Under the pieces are notes generated by a model that was not told where the DNA came from, searched no databases, and saw only the letters and a program-made list of their open reading frames with translations. From positions 1,936,001 to 2,000,000 of the forward strand of contig NC_086179.1 of NCBI RefSeq assembly GCF_023053635.1: a DNA stretch of 64,000 nt, read 5' to 3'. Position 1 is the stretch's first letter. Each line of letters starts with the position of its first letter. Shown here one piece after another: positions 1 through 10,435 of the stretch. The translations under genes and the position numbers were made by a program. This DNA is from Elgaria multicarinata webbii (Eukaryota > Chordata > Lepidosauria > Squamata > Anguidae).

Positions 1-266
1 ACGTCTTGTGGTAGTGAGTAGTTTAACTCTGCACTGTGTGAAGAAGCACTTCCTTTCATCTGTCCTAAATCTCCTACCAGTCAACTTCATGGGTTCTAAT
101 ACCATGGGAGAGCGAGAGAAATGTCTCCCTGTCCACCTTCTCCACACCATGCATAATTCTGTACACCTCTATCAGGTCTCCCCTCAGCCTTGTTTTTCCC
201 AAGCTGAAAAATCCCAGCTACAGATACTCCAGTCCCTTGACCATTTTAGTTGCTATTTGTTGATTC
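1..266 (-). mobile_element. CR1-superfamily (L3-like) LINE fragment
   Basis: The text about a start that fails to clear 'gcactgtgtgaagaag' and the following 250 bp recur at 22200-22480 and 44400-44650 in the same orientation and at 15540-15800 in reverse. Read on the minus strand it encodes the degenerate C-terminal end of a CR1-type reverse transcriptase. It is cut off by the window edge and interrupted on its right by a hAT element. The exact subfamily is inferred. Confidence 0.6.
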
Positions 267-274
267 ACCTAGTG

Positions 275-1168
275 CAGTGGTTCCCAGTTAGCTAAGTACT
301 GGGGACCCCTTGTTTTTCAAATGCCAAGCCATGGACCCCCTACTTTTGAAAATTTTGTTATCTCTGTGGTAGTTACCTGTGCAAAGCAATTTTTTGGAGA
401 AAATAAGGGGTAGCCCCTAATAAGCAAAGGATTTTAGGTATACCAAAAAACAGACCATAAAATTTGTGTATTACCACGCAAAAATGACAATGATTTAGTT
501 AGGAATATAAAGACAAATTTAGTTTTACTAACGTCTAGTTTTCAACTGAACAAATTATGACATGTCTAGCAGCTACTAAACCTAAATGTGATGGGAGAAA
601 TCATGCCTCTTTTGGTCCTGAACAATCCCTTCCACAACCGGTTCAATATTTCATATTTTAATCTCAAATCTGGATCAACATCGAGCCGATTTCTATGCTT
701 GTTCTTCATATAACAAAATGTTGAAAATGTTTGTTCACAAAGGTATGTGGAACAAAAGGGAACTAGATGTTTCAAAGCTTTTTCACCTAACTTCTTATAA
801 TCAGGAAAAACCTTCACCCAGAATTGGTCCAGTCTATATTCTTTGAAAAATGATTTCAATGAACCATCACAAGTCACGTCAGCAAGTGCGTCTCGCTCTT
901 CCGCAGAGAGAGTTGTTAGTGGTACATCACCACATTCAAAAGGATTCCTTCTCCATGAGTTTTCAGGATTAGGTGCAGGGAAGTAACCTCTGAAGCTAGT
1001 CGCTAAATCACACAGGTGCTTTCGCGCACGACGTCACCGTCGAAGCAAATGGAGTGTGGGAGACGGCATATTTTCTTTTATTAAAATACGGACCTTGCAG
1101 AGCTAATATGTGAATGGTGCCATGGACCCCTTGGGTGGGTTACGCGGACTCCCAATTGGGAACCACTG
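275..1168 (-). mobile_element. hAT (Charlie/Buster-type) DNA transposon remnant with 8-bp target duplication
   Basis: The terminal inverted repeats are CAGTGGTTCCCA at the left and TGGGAACCACTG at the right. They are flanked by a perfect 8-bp duplication ACCTAGTG (267-274 and 1169-1176), whose central TA fits the Buster-group preference nnnTAnnn. The minus strand at 566-877 encodes a hAT C-terminal dimerisation segment (TTYLCEQ-like motif, here STYLCEQTFS, then RNRLDVDPDLRL). Only this end of the transposase survives, so the copy is internally deleted and non-autonomous. It sits in the last intron of acrosin paralogue A. Confidence 0.88.
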
Positions 1169-1176
1169 ACCTAGTG

Positions 1177-1636
1177 ATTAAATTGGAGAGAGAGAATTGG
1201 ATATATGCTCTAGTGTATGGACACATTGGAGCTGGTGCCCTCCCTGTCTGAGCGTCGCTGGCATCCCTAGCTATGGTCTCCTTAAGAGAGGGGGTCTGTC
1301 CACTCCATTCCCCTGAGGTCTGTCCCTTAGCCTCCTAATCTCCTCCAGCTTCAACCCCATGGACACATTTAAATTAATTAAAGTGAATGGGTTTTAAAAA
1401 CAAACTCTCTGGGATGCACACCCCTAGGGTCCCCTTAGTCTCCATCCCAAGTATTCCTTGGGATGGGTATTCCTTGGGCAGGTTCATAGGACCCTGAGGT
1501 CCGTGACAAGACATGCGCTGCGGAGGCTGTGCCCGAGTTGACGCTCTCAAGTGTGCAGCTGGGCTGGTGGTGCGAGGCGAGATGCTTTTGCTTTTGCAAT
1601 GTGCCACTGAGGCTCGCCCCTTTCTTCTCTCTGCAG
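1177..1636. other. End of gene A intron 4, no feature assigned
   Basis: This is the 3' part of the intron before the last exon of paralogue A. It ends in a good polypyrimidine tract and CTGCAG acceptor at 1631-1636. I see no exon and no recognisable repeat here apart from the possible continuation of the left-flanking LINE. Confidence 0.5.
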
Positions 1637-4147
1637 GGGGACAGTGGGGGGCCCCTGATGTGCAAGATGTCACCACACTCCCTGTACTATGTGGTGGGCA
1701 TCACCAGCTGGGGCAAAGGGTGTGCCCAGGCAAACAATCCCGGGATCTACACATCAACCAAGCACTTCCTGGAATGGATTTTGGGGGAGATGATCGAGAT
1801 GGAAGGGGAAAAGTCCCCAGAGGAGGAGCAACCACCAAAGAATGACCCCACCGCAGCTAGTCCTCATCCTGCTGGAATAACGCTCCTTCCTACAGAAGCT
1901 GCAACAACACAGCCTGTGGAACACTACCTGGAGGAGTCACCAGTGCCTCTGCTCACAGATCCCCCCGAAAGCTCCCCAGAGGTGGACACAGTCCCTCTGC
2001 CCACGGATGCACCTGAAAGCTCCCCAGAGGTGGACACAGTCCCTCTGCCCACGGATGCGGATGAAAGCTCCCCAGAGGTGGACACAGTCCCTCTGCCCAC
2101 GGATGCGGATGAAAGCTCCCCAGAGGTGGACACAGTCCCTCTGCCCACGGATGCGGATGAAAGCTCCCCAGAAGTGGACACAGTCCCTCTGCCCACGGAT
2201 GCACCTGAAAGCTCCCCAGAGGTGGACACAGTCTCTCTGCCCGAGGATGTGCCTGAAAGCTCCCCAGTGTACATAATCCCTCTCCCCAAAGATGGCCGTC
2301 CCAAATGGCCAAAGTCGGCCTTGAAGCATCCCCCAGTAGAGCCAACCATTCTGGTAGAGCCCCCCTACATCCCCTTAGCAGCTTCACCCCCACCTATGGA
2401 AGCCCCATATGTCCCCGTTGAGCAAGGCATCACCCTGGAGCCACCGTTCTTCCCTCAAGAATCCATGCCAACAGCTATCGCCCCTCCATATATCCCAAAA
2501 GAACAACTTCCCACACCGCCTGAGTCCCCTTTCATCCCTCTAGATCCGACCGTCTCTTTGGAGCCTCCATATATTGCTCAGGGGGATGTCTACACGGCTC
2601 CAGAGCCCCCCTTTCTGCCCACCCAGCCCACCTACGTCTTCCCCAAATCAGCTGACTCTACAACTCTGTCCAGCTCTTCCGGGGCAGCTGTTGTCCTAGA
2701 GCCCCCATATGTCCCCCCGGAAGGAACGCTCATTCTGCCTGCCCCTTACCCTCCTCCAAACGCATCTTTCAGACCGAAACGTCCTCACCTCCGACCCCCT
2801 GTCACTCCGGATCCACCAGACACTTCTGTCAGTCTACAGGCACCCTACGTGCCCCCAGAGAGCCCCATCATGATACAGCCCCCGTACATCCCTCAGGAGG
2901 CATCTTTCACTCTGCAGCCTCCCTACACCCCCTCGGAGACCACGGTCACTCTGGAACCTCCCTACACCCTCCAAGAGACAACGGTCACTCTAGAACCTCC
3001 ATTCAACCCCCATGAGACGTCTCCTAAGCTAGAACCTCCGTACACTCCTCCGAGGACAGTTCACACTCTGGAGCCTCCCTTCACACCCCCAGAGTCACCT
3101 GTCACTCTGGATCCTCCATTCAAGCCTCCAGAGACATCATCTGCCATGCTGGAACCTCCATTCACACCTCCAGAGACAATTCACAGCCTGGAGCGTCCAT
3201 TCACTCCTTCCGAGCCCGTGTTCACTCCTCCAGAGCTCCCATACACCCTCCCAGAGACATATCCCCCTCTAGAGCACCCATTCACTCCTTCAGACTCCCC
3301 GTATACTGCTCCAGAGCCTCCATACATCCCTCCAGAAACAAATACCTCTGTGGAACGGCCCTATACTCCCACAGAGAAAAGTCCGCTTGTTGAACGCCCC
3401 TATACTCCATCAGAGCCCCTGTTCACTCCGCCAAAGCCCCCATACATCCCCCCAGAAACCCCTGTCCCGCTGCAGTACCCATATACTCCCCCAGAGGCCC
3501 CATACAGTCAACCAGAGGCCCCATATATTCCTCCAGAGACAAGCATCCCTCTGGAGCGCCCCTATACCCCCCCAGAGAAAACACTCCGTGTTGAGCGACC
3601 GTACACGCCGCCAGAGTCCGAGAATACTTCTCTAGAACCCCCATATATCCCTCCCGAGATAGGCACCCCTCCGGAGAGCCCTTATATGCCCCCCAAGAAA
3701 ACACACCCCATTGAGCGGCCGTACACGCCGCCAGAACCGCAGTTCAGCTCTCTAGAACTGCCATACATCCCTCCAGAGGCAGGTGACCCTCTGGAGCGCC
3801 CGCACACTCCACCAGAAGCCCCATACACCCCACCAGAGCTGCAAGACATCTACTTTCAGACAGGCGCCCCTTTGAAGGGCGTAGAAAGTCATCCACCCAC
3901 TCAACAGTCCCCATACCTTCTCCGAAAGGAGCGCCGTACTCTGGGAGCCCTGTACCCCCCTCTGCAGTACCCACGTGCTCCTCCAGAAGTCCCACAGTCT
4001 GCTCCAGAGGCTCTACCTCAAGACACCGCCGATGACCAGGTGGCCCCAGATCTCTTTCCAATGGCAGCTATCCGGCGGAAGTCCTACGTTTCTCCTCGCT
4101 ATTACCAAGTCCTTCCTCGAGGTAAACTCTGGCGACGCTCCAAATGA
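1637..4147 (+). CDS. Acrosin paralogue A, last exon (exon 5) with giant repeat tail
   Basis: The exon opens in phase 0 with GDSGGPL (catalytic Ser195), followed by SWGKGCA (Gly216, Cys220) and NPGIY (Gly226), the C-terminal quarter of a trypsin-fold protease. About 50 protease residues are followed by about 785 residues of low-complexity tail to the TGA at 4145-4147. The tail has three parts: an acidic linker, seven 16-residue PESSPEVDTVPLPTDA-type units (1958-2290), and dozens of decapeptides around PPYxPPE (about 2340-3870). It ends in a basic, aromatic C-terminus. Mammalian acrosin also carries a proline-rich tail, but a much shorter one. Exons 1-4 lie left of the window, so the S1-pocket residue 189 cannot be read. 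The start is set by the ctgcag/GGGGAC junction matching the other paralogues. Confidence 0.9.
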   Translation, partial: GDSGGPLMCKMSPHSLYYVVGITSWGKGCAQANNPGIYTSTKHFLEWILGEMIEMEGEKSPEEEQPPKNDPTAASPHPAGITLLPTEAATTQPVEHYLEESPVPLLTDPPESSPEVDTVPLPTDAPESSPEVDTVPLPTDADESSPEVDTVPLPTDADESSPEVDTVPLPTDADESSPEVDTVPLPTDAPESSPEVDTVSLPEDVPESSPVYIIPLPKDGRPKWPKSALKHPPVEPTILVEPPYIPLAASPPPMEAPYVPVEQGITLEPPFFPQESMPTAIAPPYIPKEQLPTPPESPFIPLDPTVSLEPPYIAQGDVYTAPEPPFLPTQPTYVFPKSADSTTLSSSSGAAVVLEPPYVPPEGTLILPAPYPPPNASFRPKRPHLRPPVTPDPPDTSVSLQAPYVPPESPIMIQPPYIPQEASFTLQPPYTPSETTVTLEPPYTLQETTVTLEPPFNPHETSPKLEPPYTPPRTVHTLEPPFTPPESPVTLDPPFKPPETSSAMLEPPFTPPETIHSLERPFTPSEPVFTPPELPYTLPETYPPLEHPFTPSDSPYTAPEPPYIPPETNTSVERPYTPTEKSPLVERPYTPSEPLFTPPKPPYIPPETPVPLQYPYTPPEAPYSQPEAPYIPPETSIPLERPYTPPEKTLRVERPYTPPESENTSLEPPYIPPEIGTPPESPYMPPKKTHPIERPYTPPEPQFSSLELPYIPPEAGDPLERPHTPPEAPYTPPELQDIYFQTGAPLKGVESHPPTQQSPYLLRKERRTLGALYPPLQYPRAPPEVPQSAPEALPQDTADDQVAPDLFPMAAIRRKSYVSPRYYQVLPRGKLWRRSK
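1958..2290 (+). repeat. 48-bp coding tandem repeat (VNTR) in gene A tail
   Basis: Seven units start with GAT at 1958, 2006, 2054, 2102, 2150, 2198 and 2246. The three central units are almost identical, which points to recent expansion. Because 48 is a multiple of three the frame is kept, and each unit encodes 16 residues with the core SSPEVDTVPLPTDA. The last unit is diverged. Confidence 0.92.
2340..3870 (+). repeat. Degenerate decapeptide repeat domain (LEPPYxPPE) in gene A tail
   Basis: The protein has a 9-11-residue period, roughly hydrophobic-E-(P/R)-P-(Y/F)-x-P-P-E-x. There are several dozen units, with Arg replacing Pro (LERPYTPPE) in the C-terminal half. Proline plus a regular aromatic suggests an extended polyproline-type rod. 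The function is unknown. Confidence 0.85.
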
Positions 4148-4667
4148 GAGAGTCCATGCAGATGGTCCTGCCTGCAGCCCTTTGCATGTCTAATCCTCAG
4201 GCTGTCCTCAAACGGCCGGTTCTCCAAAAGGCCGTGGGGCAATAGGTGCGCTCCGTCTCCCCAGTCCCACTGATCTTGCATTGCCAGTACCATGGCTCCC
4301 ATTCTGCTAAGCTGGTGCCCAGCGCTTCCCTGGATTTCCAAGAATGCCCAAGAGCAGCGAAGAGGAGACACAGTCCATGTCCAGCCCATGGCAGATGCAG
4401 AACTGATTTAGGGCTTTCAGGAAGGAGCTTTCAGTGAGAACAGGAGGACTGAGCCGTGTCACCCTGCCCTGGACAGCAATGTTACATGCAGGCATGACAG
4501 GATACTTACTATACAGGGTGAACAATCTCTCTCTGGTTTTGTCTGGGTTTTTTCACAGGTGGCTTTGGGAAGACAAGACGGTTCATTTAGGGTTAAAGAC
4601 GCTATGCTGCGGGGGTGCCACCCTAAAAGGCGGCCTAAAAAATAATGTTAAATAAATAAATAAATAA
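4148..4667. other. 3' flank of gene A
   Basis: This is the probable 3' UTR and flank. No AATAAA is found close to the stop codon. The first are in the AAATAAATAAAT run near 4648-4668, at the edge of a CR1 insertion, so the true poly(A) site is uncertain. Confidence 0.4.
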
Positions 4668-4876
4668 AACCTCCTGACTGTTAGAGCAGTACGACAATGG
4701 AACCAGTGACCTAGGGAGGTTGTGGGCTCTCCCACACTAGAGGCATTCAAGCGGCAGCTGGACAACCATCTGTCAGGGATGCTTTAGGGTGGATTCCTGC
4801 ATTGAGCAGGGGGTTGGACTCGATGGCCTCGTAGGTCCCTTCCAACTCTGCTATTCTAGGATTCTAGGATTTTATG
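4668..4876 (+). mobile_element. CR1 LINE 3' end
   Basis: It encodes the reverse-transcriptase C-terminus ([11 protein letters not shown]-like), followed by the CR1 3' UTR ending in ATTCTAGGATTCTAGGAT. It is 5'-truncated. Confidence 0.85.
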
Positions 4877-5589
4877 AAATAAGCAAGGGAAAATCTACAG
4901 CACTGGGGATATATGTGGAGCTTTGCAAAGAAAAAAAAGAAAAAAAAATGGTTAGCCCTGTTACAACCATGTTATTCGCATTCTTGTTTGGAAGTGCGTG
5001 TATCTGACACATGCCTCAACTGGCAACATGGCAGCAGGAGGAAGGGGTCCCCAATAGGGTCCATGGGGGAGGGGGGAGGAGGTTTGGCAATCCTGACCCC
5101 TGACTCCTGGAAGTTGCCTACCCCTGGTCTACATACTGGAGCATCACTGCAAGGATTCTGAAAAGGTAAGACAATTCTGGGACTTTAGGGCTTCATAAAG
5201 AAAGGGAGTTTACTAAAAGGCAGGTAGAAACTACATCAAACACCTTGTTACAAGGTAAGAGGTGTTGGTAGCTGTGTTGAGATGAATTAAGAGAGAGATG
5301 GTGGTGAAGGCAAGGAGCTGTAGGACAGGAAATGAGGAGACAGGAAGGGAGAGAAGGAGAGGGGCTTATTGCCTCTCCTTAATTCACTGAAATGATCAGT
5401 GGGAGGGATCCTTGGTGGACCATTAGATCCAGGAAAGAAACGATCAGGTGTTCCCAGTCCACAGAAGGGCAACCAACAGGCGGGGACATGAGCTGATGGT
5501 GAGCAAGGAAGCTGTTCAACATCTGGGGAGTTGTGCAGCCTCTTCTATCCGCATTTTCCACTGCAGCACCCAAACCAACGAACACATCA
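4877..5589. other. Spacer, nothing recognised
   Basis: Purine-rich intergenic sequence. I see no coding region, no RNA gene and no repeat that I can name. Confidence 0.4.
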
Positions 5590-5648
5590 GAACCGCCCAG
5601 AGAGCTCCGGCTTTTGGGTGGTATAGAAATGTAATAAATAAATAAACT
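5590..5648 (+). mobile_element. LINE 3' tail (gaaccgcccagagagc family)
   Basis: The short tail accgcccagagagctccgg...gtataga with an AATAAATAAATAAA end is the same 3' terminus as the longer copies at 21140-21430 and 33925-34295. Confidence 0.65.
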
Positions 5649-5738
5649 CTATAATATTTTTCTTCTTTAATTAATTTTAAATTATTTTTACCCCACCAAT
5701 AAGGGTGAGACTCTCTCAAGGCAGCGGGCACAATAAAA

Positions 5739-5740
<2 letters not shown>

Positions 5741-5789
<49 letters not shown>
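5741..5789. repeat. (TAA)n microsatellite
   Basis: About 16 TAA units, with almost no interruption. Confidence 0.95.
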
Positions 5790-5790
<1 letters not shown>

Positions 5791-5865
5791 TAAAGCAATA
5801 CAAATTAACAAAAGCAATAGACAAGAACAAGAAGACAACAAAAGTCCAGTCTACAAAAATCAGAA

Positions 5866-5990
5866 TTATTATTTATTTATTTATATAGCACCATCAGTGT
5901 ACATGGTGCTGTACGGAGTAAAACAATAAAATAGCAAAACCCTGCCGCATAGGCTTACATTCTAATAATTACATTCTAAGAATTACAACT
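5866..5990 (-). mobile_element. L2 LINE 3' end
   Basis: The reverse complement matches the 3' UTR seen at 14940-15060 and 40010-40105 (gattgtaagcctatgcggcagggt ... tggtgctatataaat). Confidence 0.75.
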
Positions 5991-6753
5991 AAAATCCTCA
6001 CGGTAAAATGCAATTTAATGGAAAGCCAACAGAAACAAGTGGTTCTTCAAAGGTTTCTGAACACCTGAAAAGAAGGGGCTTGGTGAACTCCCAATGGAAG
6101 CGCATTTCAGAGGCATGGGGGGCCACTACCAAAAAGGCTTTCTCCCTGCTAGTTGCCAGCTGGGGGGATTTGCTGGGCCCCCAAAGGGTGGGTTTTGTTT
6201 TTTGTTTTTTTGGCAAATGATGGGTTGAAAATTGTCTTACCTGTCCAAAACGTACTTTGGTAGCTTTAACAATAATTATTTCTTACCCGCCTCTCCCTTT
6301 GGATCCAGGCAGGGAACCCCATTAAATACAAAAATACAACTAGTGAGAATGAAACGTAGTCCAGAAAATTGGGGCTATGCAGGCTTACACATTATAAAAT
6401 GGTTTTATTAACTGTATGAGATACATTCTTACAAGCAATGTGGGTTCCCCAGCACCACCAATCACCACTTTTTTTGTCAATAGGACATGAAACCCAACAA
6501 TTAACCTTACTAGGAATGATGAGCATTGTATTGCCAGATTGCGATGGTTAAGTGAACAGATGCGTTAAGGTGCATCCCTTGTAGACACACGTGAGTCAAT
6601 AGGAGATGCATGGCAGAGCATCTTGCATTAGTAACAATCACTTCCATACGATCTCCAAATTATCTATGGAGCCTCTGAAGAAGAACAGACTACATATTTC
6701 CATGCGATCTGCAGAATCTAGACTTCCCTTGCTAGAGAACGAAAGGGTCTTTG
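5991..6753. other. Spacer, nothing recognised
   Basis: Intergenic. A fragment near 6268-6320 (cccgcctctccctttggatcc) looks like a SINE or LINE tail, but it is too short to name. Confidence 0.35.
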
Positions 6754-6962
6754 GCCTCATCTACACCAAGCAGGATATTGCACCATGAAAGCGGTATATA
6801 AAAGGCAGGAGCCACACCAAGCAAGATATAGTGGTGTATGGGATGTGTCAATGGCCCCCAACCGTTGTCTGTGCACTTCAATATCGCAATAAAACAGTAA
6901 TGCGGTCCTGCCTTTTATATACCGCTTTCATAGTAGAATATCCTGCTTGGTGTGGATGAGGC
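6754..6962. mobile_element. Foldback (MITE-like) element
   Basis: The ends are long imperfect inverted repeats: GCCTCATCTACACCAAGCAG at the left, and its reverse complement (with one change) ending at 6962. The inner arms contain tatataaaaggcagg and its complement. I cannot define a target duplication, so the superfamily is open. Confidence 0.75.
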
Positions 6963-7012
6963 GTTTTCCTTCCTCAGTGGGTCTTGAACTCATGACCCAT
7001 GGAGATCTGGAC

Positions 7013-7229
7013 CCATGGAAAACTTCCTGACTGTTAGAGCAGTACGACAATGGAATCAGTTGCCTGGTGAGGTTGTGGGCTCTCCCACACTAGAGGCCTT
7101 CAAGAAGCAGCTCGACAACCACCTGTCAGGGATGCTTTAGGGTGGGTTCCTGCATTGAGAAGGGGGCTGGACTCGATGGCCTTGTAGGCCCCTTCCAACT
7201 CTGCTATTCTATGATGCTATGATTCTATC
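7013..7229 (+). mobile_element. CR1 LINE 3' end
   Basis: The sequence from cttcctgactgttagagcag through the CR1 3' UTR to attctatgatgctatgattct. It is 5'-truncated. Confidence 0.85.
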
Positions 7230-8011
7230 TGGGTGTCTTGATTTCCAGTCTCCTGCTCTGCAGCCCCTGTCCCCACTGAGTTACATTGGCTGAAGATCTG
7301 TAAACCTGAATATTGGGTTGTTCAGGGAACTAAATATGTTTTGTCTTGAATCTCCACGGTGGAGAAAGAACGGCACATTGGCACATATCAACCCTAGTGA
7401 GTTCTTCACAACCACCACTTTGAATGCCTTAGTATCATCCGTCTGCGGAGGAAACCTCTCTAGCTATTTGAAAACTTTTGAACCTCTTCTCCAAAATGAC
7501 AGGATTTTGTAATCTCACTTTGTTAGAAAAACTGAATTTCCTATAATTCCTTAACTTAAACTGCTGTCTAAAGGGACCTAAAAAACACACATTAATGGGC
7601 TTGGAGGACGTCCCCTTCTCTTATGTGGGGAATAGAATAAGAAGCTGATTCTATTGCATCTTCCAAGACTCTCCAAAAAGATGACATGTAAAAGAAAATG
7701 GTAAAAAACCAAACCCGACCTCAGCCTTGAAGTATACATATCTTACCACGTGTACATTTAGTTGATCCGATGTGCTGCTGCCAGGCTGAAGCCTTTGCTA
7801 ATTGGCCTGAACCTTACAGAGGACTCAGTACTGCTGAGGCGCAAATTCCAGGGATTTTGTAGGACAAAGGCTTGAAATCCTGGTGGGAAGATTAACGGCT
7901 GGGGCCGAGGCTGGGTTTTATCCACAGTTTAGAAGCCAGAATGAGTCCCTCAGGGAGCCCTGGAACCCCTCAGGGTGCCATGAGGAATGCTTATTAATTT
8001 ACTTATATTTC
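7230..8011. other. Spacer, nothing recognised
   Basis: Intergenic, with no coding signal and no repeat that I can assign. Confidence 0.4.
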
Positions 8012-8019
8012 CGCAGTGC

Positions 8020-8325
8020 TAGTGTGACCTTATGAAAAGGAGGACCGGGCTCCTGTATCTTTAACAGTTGCATAGAAAAGGGGATTTCAGCAGGAGTCAA
8101 TATGGAGAACCTGGTGAAATTCCCTCTTCATCCCACCAGTTAAAGTTGCAGGTGCCCTGCCCTCTTTTAAACCTGGTCACTAGCTACTGCAGCTTTAACT
8201 GTGGTAATGAAGAGGGAATTTCACCAGGTTCTCCATATATACAAATGACACCTGCTGAAATTCCCTTTTCTATGCAACTGTTAAAGATACAGGAGCCCGG
8301 TCCTCCTTTCTATAGGGTCACCCTA
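8020..8325. mobile_element. Foldback hAT-like element, TAGGGTGACC family, copy 1
   Basis: A near-complete palindrome. The right end is TATAGGGTCACCCTA and the left end is the slightly mutated TAGTGTGACCTTATG. The flanking octamers CGCAGTGC (8012-8019) and TGCAGTGC (8326-8333) match at 7 of 8 bases, an 8-bp target duplication typical of hAT. The interior is the same as at 14404-15122. Confidence 0.85.
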
Positions 8326-8430
8326 TGCAGTGCAGCCTTTCGACAGGACCGAAGAGGACCTTCCACTGCTGCCTCGGGCAAGTTCCCTCTTGGCCTCTCA
8401 GGGCTTGGGGGTGGGTGTGAGGGGCAGGGA

Positions 8431-8475
<45 letters not shown>
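8431..8475. repeat. (ATG)n microsatellite
   Basis: Fifteen ATG units. The poly-Met reading it creates is not a gene. Confidence 0.95.
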
Positions 8476-9460
8476 GCGTGGAGGGAACTCTTTTGCCTTG
8501 ACCCTGACAGGGAGGGGTGGGTATAAAAGTCTCCTCAGAAACAAGTATTCAAACTATTTGGGTTCCTCCCCAGTGAGTTTGCTGCCCCTTCTGTTTCTGA
8601 GGGGTGAGAGGCCTGGTACAGTTAAACTCTGGGGCTCACTGACAGGTTTTGGGGTTCCTTATAACTCCCCAACTGTGTGAGGGGAAATGGGGCTTACCTC
8701 TGCAAAAGAGCTGCGAGAAGAAGAGGAGGAGGAAGAGGAGGGAGACCTGTGTCCTGTTCCCTCCTTTTGTGGCCCAGTCTGCACCTTATGGGTCTTCCTA
8801 CGCGCCCCCAAATGGGACAGTGAACAGCTGGGCCCCTCACCTCCCTCTGGATGTGACACCGTGCCCTTAATTTCCTGGGCTATCCGTTTGACTCAAGCAA
8901 AGGCCAGGCTGAACTGGGGCTGACCGCCAGTCATGCCAGGCACACTTTGGGAAGAATAGGGGAGGGGCCCAGATGGACTCCATCTTGCTGGACCCATCAG
9001 TGGGTTTGCTGCTGGTTATGGGGCAGTGTTAAAGGGGACTTACCCCGGAACAGTGTAAAAGCTGGAACAGAATGGAACAACCCATTTATTTATTTATTTA
9101 TTTATAACACATGCCAAACACTATACCTGAAAACAATATTTTAGAACAGAAACCCTTGGGGAAAAATATATTATTAACCGCTTAATGCCCAGAACACATC
9201 CAGAACAGAATGCTTGGAACAGGGAGCTATTTATAGCAAGCTTGTGACTGGCCACTCATGAAGCTTTGTGGGTGCATGACACTGTTGAACTCCAGGACCT
9301 CCCTTGTACTTTCCAAGGATTTCTGTGTCTTAATTTGAAACGGAAATAAACTAGTAACAACAGGACCCATTTTTCTATTTCAGCATGAAAAGAGGAAATC
9401 ACGCTATAAGAAGAGGCAGACCACAGTGCCATCTTCTGGCTGTATAAAGGAAACACCTAG

Positions 9461-9491
<31 letters not shown>

Positions 9492-9503
9492 ACACTTATA
9501 TAC
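8476..9503. other. Spacer, nothing recognised
   Basis: Intergenic, with a purine run near 8705-8740 and short ATTT runs at 9080-9105 and 9460-9490. No gene seen. Confidence 0.4.
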
Positions 9504-9855
9504 TAGGGATGTGCACGGACCCCCCGCTCCGCCCCGCGGGCCAATCCGAAAATTTCGGATCGGCCCGCTCTGCTCCGCCCATAGTCCGCTCCGAATCGGA
9601 GCTCCGCAGTGGAGGGGAGTGGCGCCAGGTAAGCCCCCCTCCCTCCTCTCCCTTACCTGCAGAGCCCGGTAAGGCACCAAGGGGAAGGGGGGCCTTACCT
9701 GCGTCCGTCCGCAGTCCCTCGGCTTCTTCAATTGAGCCCGTGGCTCAACCAGTGCAGCCTAGACTTCCTGGTTGAGCCGCGGGCTCAATTGAAGAAGCCG
9801 AGGGACCGCGGACGGACGCAGGTAAGGGAGAGGAAGGAGGGGGGTTTACCGGGCC
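9504..9855. mobile_element. GC-rich hAT-like element, truncated copy
   Basis: It starts TAGGGATGTGCACGG and then shares the GC-rich text (ccgctccg, aatcggagctccg) and the palindrome around cttcaattgagcccg with the full copy at 29857-30653. Its right part is missing where a CR1 begins at about 9856. Confidence 0.7.
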
Positions 9856-10434
9856 CACAACCTCCCTAGGTAACTGATTCCATTGTCGTACTGCTCTAAC
9901 AGTCAGGAAGTTTTTCCTGATGTCCAGCTGGAATCTGGCTTCCTTTAACTTGAACCCCTTATTCCGTGTCCTGCACTCTGGGAGGATCGAGATGAGATCC
10001 TGGCCCTCCTCTGTGTGACAACCTTTTAAGTATTTGAAGAGTGCTATCATGTCTCCCCTCCTCTTCCCCAGGCTAAACATGCCCAGTTCTTTCAGTCTCT
10101 CTTCATAGGGCTTTGTTTCCAGACCCCTGATCATCCTGGTTGCCCTCCTCTGAACACGCTCCAGTTTGTCTGCGTCCTTCTTGAATTGTGGAGCCCAGAA
10201 CTGGACGCAATACTCTAGATGAGGCCTAACCAGGGCCGAATAGAGAGGAACCAGGACCTCACGTGATTTGGAAGCTATACTCCTATTAATGCAGCCCAAA
10301 ATAGCATTTGCCTTTCTTGCAGCCATATCACACTGTTGGCTCCTATTCAGCTTGTGATCTACAACAGTTCCAAGATTTTTCTCGTTTGTAGTATTGCTGA
10401 GGCAGGTATCCTCCATCTTGTAACTGTGCATTTG
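9856..10434 (-). mobile_element. CR1 LINE 3' region
   Basis: The minus strand encodes about 200 residues of the CR1 reverse-transcriptase C-terminus: [56 protein letters not shown]. This is the best-preserved CR1 coding stretch in the window along with 61875-62377. Confidence 0.9.
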
Positions 10435-10435
10435 G

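Noticed and set aside
566-877. 103-codon minus-strand frame as a host gene
   Set aside because: Lies between hAT inverted ends and reads as a transposase dimerisation domain.
1924-2393. Long antisense frames opposite the gene A repeat
   Set aside because: A 48-bp period keeps all six frames open. They are shadows of the minisatellite.
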